A stretch of 64,000 nucleotides of DNA from Azospirillum brasilense. GTDB lineage: Bacteria; Pseudomonadota; Alphaproteobacteria; Azospirillales; Azospirillaceae. The notes under the pieces are model-generated. The model was not told the DNA's origin. It searched no databases and saw only the letters and a list, made by a program, of their open reading frames with translations. Positions 59,155 to 64,000 of this stretch are shown in pieces. The position numbers and the translations under genes were made by a program. The stretch covers positions 1-64,000 of the forward strand of contig NZ_QLKQ01000003.1 in NCBI RefSeq assembly GCF_003349955.1, given 5' to 3'. Every line of letters starts with the position of its first letter. The first letter of the stretch is position 1.

Positions 59155-59175
59155 CATTGGACAATTTGTCCAATG
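59155..59175. promoter_or_regulatory. Perfect 21-bp palindrome between cyoA and the MHS transporter
   Basis: Arms CATTGGACAA (59155-59164) and TTGTCCAATG (59166-59175) flank one central T. The site lies 70 bp upstream of the cyoA start and 121 bp upstream of the divergent transporter. Length, symmetry and location mark it as an operator for a dimeric repressor, perhaps Rrf2-, MarR- or TetR-like. It matches no FNR, RegA or Fur box that I know. The rest of 59086-59295 shows no other clear motif. Confidence 0.7.
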
Positions 59176-59295
59176 CGCCGCGATTCCGCGCAGCCATTGA
59201 CGCACATCAAGGCAATGCGTACATGGACGTGGCAGAATGCCGTTGCGGTGCCTATTTAATTCCCTCTGACGCAATTGCCAGACGGTGGGGGGACC

Positions 59296-60603
59296 ATGGG
59301 ATCATCGACCACGGCGACCGAACGGGATGCAAGACTGGTCAATGCCCGCGACCACCGGGTAAATCCCGGTGAAATCGCGATTGGCGTCATCATCGGACGG
59401 ACGTCCGAATTCTTCGATTTTTTCGTTTATGCCATCGCTTCGGTGATCGTCTTCCCGAAGCTGGTCTTTCCCTATCTTGACCCGCTGACCGGAACGCTGT
59501 GGTCCTTCGCGATCTTCGCGCTGGCCTTCGTCGCCCGCCCGGTGGGCAGCATGCTGTTCATGGCCATCGACCGCGCCCATGGGCGCGGCGCCAAGCTGAC
59601 CCTCTCCCTGTTCCTGCTGGGAACCTCGACGGTCGCCATCGCCTTCCTGCCGAGCTATGAGCAGATCGGCGCGGCGGCGATCTGGCTGCTGGCGGCCGCC
59701 CGCATCGGCCAGGGTCTGGCGCTGGGCGGCGCCTGGGACGGCCTCGCCTCGCTGCTGGCGCTGAACGCGCCGGAGAACCGCCGCGGCTGGTACGCGATGA
59801 TTCCGCAGCTCGGCGCGCCCATCGGGTTGATCGTGGCCAGCGCCCTCTTCGCCTATTTCGCCGGCACCCTGTCGGCGGAGGATTTCTTCAGCTGGGGCTG
59901 GCGCTATCCGTTCTTCGTGGCCTTCGCCATCAACGTGGTGGCGCTGTTCGCCCGGCTGCGCATCGTGGTCACGCCGGAATACACTCACCTGTTCGAAAGC
60001 CGCGAGCTTCAGCCGGTCCCGGTGACCGAGATGCTGCGCAACGAGGGCATGCGCGTCGTTCTGGGCGCCTTCGCCCCGCTGGCCAGCTTCGCCCTGTTCC
60101 ACATGGTCACCGTCTTCCCGCTGTCCTGGATCTTCCTCTACACGCAGGACACGCCGGCGGACTTCCTGATAATCGAAGTGGTCGGGGCCGTCTTCGGGCT
60201 GGGGGCCATCATCGCCTCCGGCTGGATCGCCGACCGCATCGGCCGCCGCACCCTGCTGGGAAGCTGCGCCGCCGCCATCGCGGTGTTCAGCGGCGTGGCG
60301 CCCCTGCTGCTGAACGGCGGGCCGCTGGGCGAGCTGGTCTTCATGATCGTCGGCTTCGTGATCCTGGGCCTGTCCTTCGGCCAGTCGTCGGGCGTGGTCG
60401 CGTCGGGCTTCACCCAGCGCTACCGCTACACCGGCGCGGCGATCACCTCGGACCTCGCCTGGCTGTTCGGGGCGGGCTTCGCGCCGCTGGTCGCGCTGGT
60501 GCTGTCCGCCAACTACGGCCTGTTCTCGGCCGGCGCCTACCTCCTGTCGGGCGCGGTCTGCACGTTGCTGGCCCTGTGGCTCAACAAAACGCTGGCCAAG
60601 TGA
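59296..60603 (+). CDS. MFS transporter of the metabolite:H+ symporter (MHS) type
   Basis: A 435-residue 12-helix carrier. The N-terminal IGVIIGRTSEFFDFFVYAIASVIVFPKLVFP (landmark RTSEFFDFFVYAIAS, about residues 36-50) is typical of MHS members such as the proline/betaine or citrate symporters; FVARPVGSMLFMAIDRAHGRG (about 77-97) is the family's loop 2-3 motif. Its substrate is not deducible. ATG 59296 was chosen because GGTGGGGGGA lies just upstream. It is divergent from cyoA across the 21-bp palindrome and ends in a strong terminator. Confidence 0.88.
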   Translation: MGSSTTATERDARLVNARDHRVNPGEIAIGVIIGRTSEFFDFFVYAIASVIVFPKLVFPYLDPLTGTLWSFAIFALAFVARPVGSMLFMAIDRAHGRGAKLTLSLFLLGTSTVAIAFLPSYEQIGAAAIWLLAAARIGQGLALGGAWDGLASLLALNAPENRRGWYAMIPQLGAPIGLIVASALFAYFAGTLSAEDFFSWGWRYPFFVAFAINVVALFARLRIVVTPEYTHLFESRELQPVPVTEMLRNEGMRVVLGAFAPLASFALFHMVTVFPLSWIFLYTQDTPADFLIIEVVGAVFGLGAIIASGWIADRIGRRTLLGSCAAAIAVFSGVAPLLLNGGPLGELVFMIVGFVILGLSFGQSSGVVASGFTQRYRYTGAAITSDLAWLFGAGFAPLVALVLSANYGLFSAGAYLLSGAVCTLLALWLNKTLAK

Positions 60604-60618
60604 CCTGAACGAGCGTCG

Positions 60619-60671
60619 GGAACCGGACCGGCTTCATCCTTGCGGGATGCGGCGGTCCGGTTCCATTTTTT
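60619..60671 (+). terminator. Terminator of the MHS transporter, overlapping the toxin gene 3' end
   Basis: GGAACCGGACCG (60619-60630) pairs with CGGTCCGGTTCC (60653-60664), with a nested CATCC/GGATG stem, followed by ATTTTTT. The right half lies inside the C-terminal codons of the convergent toxin gene (which ends at 60634), so one sequence serves both purposes. Confidence 0.85.
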
Positions 60672-60981
60672 CGTGCAAAAGGCGAAGAACCACAACCGCC
60701 GGCGGCTCGCCGGCCTGCTGGTCCATGGCGTAATAGAGCGTGTGGGCCGCAGCACCGCGCCGGCCGGCGGCATGGTCCAGGTGGAAGGCGCGCAGGCCCG
60801 GCACAATGCGCCCACGGTCCCAGGAACCGCCCCTGGCAGGGTCTGCGGCAACCATCTCGACCGCCCTGGCGATCAAGGCCTTGTAAATATCCCTCTGTTG
60901 CGCGCCGAACCGTTCCCTGGTTTCCCGCAAGACCATTCCAAAGTCCCGCTTCGCCGCATCGGTGACGCGGTAGGCGACCAC
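60634..60981 (-). CDS. parE: ParE-like toxin of a type II toxin-antitoxin system
   Basis: A 115-residue protein of the RelE/ParE superfamily. It begins VAYRVTDAAKRDFGMVLRETRERFG (landmark YRVTDAAKRDFGMVL), as in ParE toxins that act on DNA gyrase, and contains FHLDHAAG and HTLYYAMD near residues 67-88 and VVVLRLLHEKMEPDRRI near the end, matching the strand that carries functional Arg/Leu residues. It starts at GTG 60981, three bases after the antitoxin stop, so the pair is co-translated. The last 30 bases also encode part of the convergent terminator. Confidence 0.85.
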   Translation of the reverse strand: MVAYRVTDAAKRDFGMVLRETRERFGAQQRDIYKALIARAVEMVAADPARGGSWDRGRIVPGLRAFHLDHAAGRRGAAAHTLYYAMDQQAGEPPAVVVLRLLHEKMEPDRRIPQG

Positions 60982-60984
60982 GGG

Positions 60985-61236
60985 TCAATCCTCAATGTCG
61001 TTCAGGATGTCGGCAATGGGCCGGTCGTCCAGACGGCCGGCCTTCCAATCGTCAACGCCCACCAGAATGGCGCGCCGGAGCATCTCCTGCTTCTCAAGCT
61101 CGACGGCCTTTTCGCGATGGAGCAGGCGAAGCGCCTCGCGCACGACTTCGCTCTGAGACGCGTAGCCGCCGCTTGCCACCTCCTTCTCGACGAATGTGGC
61201 CAGCGCTTCGGGCAGGCTGATGTTCATGGTCGGCAT
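60985..61236 (-). CDS. parD: ParD-like antitoxin (ribbon-helix-helix)
   Basis: An 83-residue protein. The N-terminal ribbon-helix-helix MNISLPEALATFVEKEVASGGYASQSEVVREALRLL (landmarks MNISLPEAL and SQSEVVREALR) is followed by an acidic flexible tail (ending ADILNDIED) that binds the toxin. The start at ATG 61236 has a perfect AGGAGGTGG nine bases upstream. It should repress its own operon and neutralise the ParE-like toxin encoded next. Confidence 0.9.
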   Translation of the reverse strand: MPTMNISLPEALATFVEKEVASGGYASQSEVVREALRLLHREKAVELEKQEMLRRAILVGVDDWKAGRLDDRPIADILNDIED

Positions 61237-61261
61237 GGACCACCTCCTTCTTCCGAAGGAC

Positions 61262-61290
61262 ATTTCGGGACGATTGGCAATCTTTGTCAA
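61262..61290 (-). promoter_or_regulatory. Candidate promoter of the parDE operon
   Basis: On the minus strand a perfect -35 TTGACA (61290-61285) and a -10-like CGAAAT (61267-61262) are separated by 17 bp, 26 bp before the antitoxin start. GATTGCCAATC overlaps the spacer as a small dyad that could be the antitoxin's binding site. Confidence 0.5.
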
Positions 61291-61477
61291 GCCAGCTGGA
61301 CGCTTCAAGCGGTTCTGCAGGCGAACCTCCGGCGCAGCCTCCGAAATTGCCCACTCGAACGCGCTTCGCTACCCGGCGGCGGTACACCGGAATCCCGCGC
61401 GGCGACTACCCCCGACTTTAATCGTCGTTAAGAGATCGGCGTGCATCCTGCCCTCACACACAGATCGGCAGGTCATC

Positions 61478-61645
61478 ATGTCCCAGTACAATCCCGCTGT
61501 CGGCACCACCGAGACCGTTTCCTTCCCGCTCCCCCTCGCCGCCCCGGCCAAGAAGCTGCGCGGCCTGCCGCTGGTCGCCCTGTGGGGCGGGCTGATCGCC
61601 GCACCCTGGGTCATCCTTTATCAGGCCGCCAAGCTGGTGTTCTGA
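61478..61645 (+). CDS. Small single-pass membrane protein
   Basis: A 55-residue protein from ATG 61478 preceded by GGCAGGTCATC. A polar N-terminus with a basic KKLRG stretch precedes one membrane helix (LPLVALWGGLIAAPWVILYQAA, about residues 30-51). No family is recognised. It stands alone between parDE and nnrD; codon usage and clean start/stop make it a likely gene. Confidence 0.5.
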   Translation: MSQYNPAVGTTETVSFPLPLAAPAKKLRGLPLVALWGGLIAAPWVILYQAAKLVF

Positions 61646-61670
61646 GACTGGCGTTTCGAGGCCGGCGGTC

Positions 61671-62603
61671 TCAGGCCGACAGTTCGGCCATGATCTCCGG
61701 CACCTGGGCCAGCAGCTCGCGGGCCAGGAAGCCCAGCGGGCCGCGGCGGGCCAGACGGTTGCCGGCCTCGCCATGCAGATGGACACCCCAGATCGCCGCC
61801 TGGGCCGGGTCGGCGCCCCGCGCCGCCAGCCCTGCGATGACTCCGGCCAGCGTGTCCCCCGAGCCCGAGGTGGCAAGCCCGACATTGCCGCCGTCATAGG
61901 ACCACAGCCGCCCGTCCGGTGTGGCGATGTGGGTGCAGGCCCCCTTCAGCACGACGATCACCTTGTGACGGTCGGCAACGCGGCGGGCGGCGGCGGGCGG
62001 ATCGGCCTCCACCTCATCCCGGCTGACTCCCGACAGCCCGGCCATCTCGCCGGCGTGCGGTGTGATGATCGTCCTCCCGTTGCGACGGCACAGCGCCGCG
62101 TTCGCATCGTCCAGACCCATCAGCGCCTCCGCGTCGATGACCAGAACCGGGCCGCCCTCCCCGTCCAGCCCGGCGATCAGCGAGCCGGTCAGGTCCGCGA
62201 CCGCCCGTTTGTCCATCATGCCGGGACCGATCAGCACCGCGGTGCAGCGGGCCGCCCGCTCGCACAGCGTGTCCACGCAGTCGGCGGCGATCCCGCCCTC
62301 CCCCGTTTCGTGCAGGCCGAGCACCAGCGCCTCCGGCACGGAGAGCCCGAGATGCGGGGCCACGCTGCGGCAGGTCGCCATCTGAAGCTTGCCCGCCCCG
62401 GCGCGCAGCGCCGCGGTGCCGGCCAGCAGCAGGGCCCCCGGCACCTCCACACTGCCGCCGATGACCAGCACGCGGCCCCGCCCGTCCTTGTCGGCGCCGT
62501 CGCCGGGGTGGGGCAGCGGCATGGACCGCAGCAGGTCGCGGGTGACCGGGACCGAGTCGTTCATCGGAGAATCGTTCATCGGACGGCGCTCATCGGAAAA
62601 CAC
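61671..62603 (-). CDS. nnrD: ADP-dependent NAD(P)H-hydrate dehydratase
   Basis: A 310-residue ribokinase-fold repair enzyme that restores NAD(P)H from its hydrated form using ADP or ATP. Landmarks are GRVLVIGGSVEVPGALLLAG (about residues 43-62), TIITPHAGEMAGLSG (about 176-190), VVLKGACTHIATPDG (about 218-232) and the catalytic Asp in NVGLATSGSGDTLAGVIAGL (about 237-256). The YjeF N-terminal epimerase domain is absent, so this is the stand-alone dehydratase. A GTG at 62603 directly follows the stop of the phosphatase gene; ATG codons at 62579 and 62564 are alternatives, with the curious repeat MNDSPMNDS between them. Confidence 0.88.
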   Translation of the reverse strand: MFSDERRPMNDSPMNDSVPVTRDLLRSMPLPHPGDGADKDGRGRVLVIGGSVEVPGALLLAGTAALRAGAGKLQMATCRSVAPHLGLSVPEALVLGLHETGEGGIAADCVDTLCERAARCTAVLIGPGMMDKRAVADLTGSLIAGLDGEGGPVLVIDAEALMGLDDANAALCRRNGRTIITPHAGEMAGLSGVSRDEVEADPPAAARRVADRHKVIVVLKGACTHIATPDGRLWSYDGGNVGLATSGSGDTLAGVIAGLAARGADPAQAAIWGVHLHGEAGNRLARRGPLGFLARELLAQVPEIMAELSA

Positions 62604-63368
62604 TCATTGGACAGCCGCATTGGCGTCGGGTTCGGCGGTCAGCGGTGCCCCGGCCACCTCCAGCGGGGCGACGAAGTTGTAACGGCGAAGCTGCATCCGC
62701 CCGCTGTGCCCCTGGTCGGGGTCGAAAGCGTATTCGGTGACCCCGCAATTCGCCACGTCGCCCTCGCGGTCGATGGCGAGGATCTGCTCTTCCGTCATGC
62801 CCTCCAGCAAATAGCGCAGGCACAGCACGACGACCTGATGGCTGACCACCAGAACCCGCTGCCCGCCATGGTGCAGGCTGATGGTGTCGAGCGCGCTGCG
62901 CAGCCGCAGAATCACGTCGCACCAGCTCTCCCCGGCCGGCGGACGGAAGTAGAACTTGCCGAGGATGCGGCGGAACTCCGCCTGCTCTGGATGCTCCTGC
63001 GCGATGCCGAGCGCGGTCAGCCGGTCGAGGATGCCGAACTCCTTCTCGCGCAGCCGCTCGTCCACCACGAACTCCGTGGGTTCGACCGGCAGGCCGCCCC
63101 CGGCGTGGATGATCTCCGCCGTCCTCCGGGCCCGCAGATAGGGGGAGGTCAGCACCACGTCGGGCCGCTCGCCGGGCGGCAGCGCGGCGAACCAGCGCGC
63201 CAGCGCCTCGGACTGCTGCTCTCCCTGGCGGCTGAGCGGCACATCGACGTCGCGCTCGGCGATGTCGATCCGCCCCACCCCGGCGGCGTAGGCGGCATCG
63301 CGCGCGACGTTGCCGGCGCTTTCCCCGTGACGGACGATCCACAATCTCTGCGGCCAGCGCTGCTGCAT
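62604..63368 (-). CDS. Histidine phosphatase family protein
   Basis: A 254-residue phosphatase/mutase of the cofactor-dependent phosphoglycerate mutase superfamily. The phospho-accepting His lies in IVRHGESAGN (residues 11-20); SPYLRARRTAEII (about 76-88), RLREKEFGILD (about 104-114) and VVSHQVVVLCLRYLL (about 176-190) complete the pocket. The extra C-terminal stretch is longer than in dPGM. It is probably co-transcribed with nnrD. Substrate unknown. Confidence 0.88.
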   Translation of the reverse strand: MQQRWPQRLWIVRHGESAGNVARDAAYAAGVGRIDIAERDVDVPLSRQGEQQSEALARWFAALPPGERPDVVLTSPYLRARRTAEIIHAGGGLPVEPTEFVVDERLREKEFGILDRLTALGIAQEHPEQAEFRRILGKFYFRPPAGESWCDVILRLRSALDTISLHHGGQRVLVVSHQVVVLCLRYLLEGMTEEQILAIDREGDVANCGVTEYAFDPDQGHSGRMQLRRYNFVAPLEVAGAPLTAEPDANAAVQ

Positions 63369-63451
63369 GGTGAACGACCCCTTCCCGCCTCAACCAAGGC
63401 TTTCAACGGGAAAAAGGCCGTTCCGTCACGCAGCGGCGCCTGTTTCCGCGA

Positions 63452-63841
63452 TCAGGCCGTCCGGCGATCGAAGATGCGTTCGGCGGTGGACTTGCCGGGG
63501 CGCCAGGGCACGATGCTGATGGGAGCCGCCGGGTCGAGGCTGCCGTTCGCCCGCAGGCAGTCGATGGCGGCCAGCGGCTCGTCCCCATGGGGCAGGCCGG
63601 GCTGTTCGAGCAGATACCGGCGCTGATTGTCGGTCACCGCCCAGCCCGGCGGACGGCCAAGCGGGCTGGTGGCGACCACGCCGATCGGCTCGGAGACGAG
63701 CCACGCCTCGTCCGTGACGCTCCAGCCGACGAGGCGGCGTTCGCCGGAGCCCATACCGCCACCGCCCATACCGGCACCGATATCGAGCCAGGCCCACTGG
63801 CGCAGGCGGGTGGTGCGGTCACCATCGATGCAGACGAACAT
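63452..63841 (-). CDS. Uncharacterised protein
   Basis: A 129-residue soluble protein starting at ATG 63841 behind GGGAGAGGATGGG. It has a Gly-rich stretch (GAGMGGGGMGSGE, about residues 21-33), several Trp residues and the run VGWSVTDEAWLVSEPIGVVATSP (landmark TDEAWLVSEP). No family recognised. It lies between the phosphatase gene and the GGDEF gene end on the same strand. Confidence 0.55.
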   Translation of the reverse strand: MFVCIDGDRTTRLRQWAWLDIGAGMGGGGMGSGERRLVGWSVTDEAWLVSEPIGVVATSPLGRPPGWAVTDNQRRYLLEQPGLPHGDEPLAAIDCLRANGSLDPAAPISIVPWRPGKSTAERIFDRRTA

Positions 63842-63925
63842 GATCCCATCCTCTCCCGTCAAGAACCGGTCAGGCGGGTATTGTTCTTCTTTTGTTCCTA
63901 TCGCGCAAGCGGATTCCGCACCCGG

Positions 63926-64000
63926 TCAGTCCGGATTCCCGTGGGGGATATCCCTGTAAAAGATGTGGGTGCCGCGGCCCGCCTGCTTGGCCCGGTACAT
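63926..64000 (-). CDS. C-terminal end of a GGDEF-domain protein (truncated by window edge)
   Basis: The minus-strand frame from base 64000 ends with TGA at 63926-63928 and reads MYRAKQAGRGTHIFYRDI, the typical last helix of a diguanylate cyclase (A-(L/M)-Y-x-A-K-x-x-G-R-x). The catalytic GGDEF itself is outside the window, so activity cannot be judged. It should make or sense cyclic-di-GMP, which fits a strain with exopolysaccharide genes. Confidence 0.8.
   Translation of the reverse strand: MYRAKQAGRGTHIFYRDIPHGNPD

Noticed and set aside
59220..59270. Possible sigma-54 promoter (TGGCAG ... TTGCGG) upstream of the MHS transporter
   Set aside because: The spacing between the GG and GC elements is 12 rather than the required 10 bases.

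Overview
The window looks like a chromosome or chromid segment of an Azospirillum-like alphaproteobacterium (Rhodospirillales). This is inferred from the very high GC content with strong G/C third-position bias, a RegB/RegA redox two-component pair beside a cyoABCD quinol oxidase, HU genes, many solute-uptake cassettes and a Wzy-type exopolysaccharide locus. I saw no rRNA, tRNA, CRISPR array or insertion sequence.

Left part (about 0.8-15 kb, all plus strand): an exopolysaccharide locus. It holds a GT2 glycosyltransferase, a NodB-type polysaccharide deacetylase, a tiny membrane protein, a parallel beta-helix protein, a GNAT acyltransferase, a nucleotide-sugar dehydrogenase, a Wzc/GumC-type chain-length tyrosine kinase, a Wzy-like polymerase, a Wzx-like flippase and two more GT2 enzymes (one ExoM-like). 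The initiating sugar-phosphate transferase and the outer-membrane exporter are not in the window. From 15 to 22.3 kb follow an AEC transporter and a hydroxypyruvate-isomerase-like enzyme (minus), an AbrB-type membrane protein (plus), a 944-residue beta-helix/Ig/twin carbohydrate-binding protein that appears to be exported without an N-terminal signal, and a LysR regulator.

Middle (22.5-43.8 kb): two catabolic cassettes. The first, divergent from the LysR gene, has an M20 deacylase, a complete oligopeptide-type ABC transporter, a ketopantoate-reductase-like oxidoreductase, a carbamoylase-type M20 amidohydrolase, a histone-deacetylase-fold amidohydrolase, a ThDP-dependent decarboxylase/synthase and a BKACE (DUF849) beta-keto acid cleavage enzyme, then an EamA exporter. 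The second is controlled by a divergent LacI regulator. It has a Tat-exported TRAP binding protein, a fused TRAP permease, a VOC protein, a RuBisCO-like protein with an intact catalytic lysine set, and a DUF1537 acid-sugar kinase. This second cassette is the best candidate for an undescribed pathway: it resembles parts of D-apionate catabolism but lacks the usual upstream enzymes.

Right part (43.9-64 kb): a FixK/FNR-like regulator, a single-domain response regulator, a small HU gene with an almost identical second copy 5.7 kb away, an ECF sigma/anti-sigma pair, a BI-1/YccA protein, an orphan oxalate/formate-type MFS carrier, a decayed NapC/NirT cytochrome tail, then a minus-strand series running cyoABCD-SURF1-regB-regA. 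A perfect 21-bp palindrome lies between cyoA and a divergent MHS-type transporter. A ParDE module, NnrD, a histidine phosphatase and the end of a GGDEF protein close the window.

A family of GC-rich palindromic intergenic repeats (three long copies and two short ones) punctuates the operons between 9.9 and 35.4 kb.
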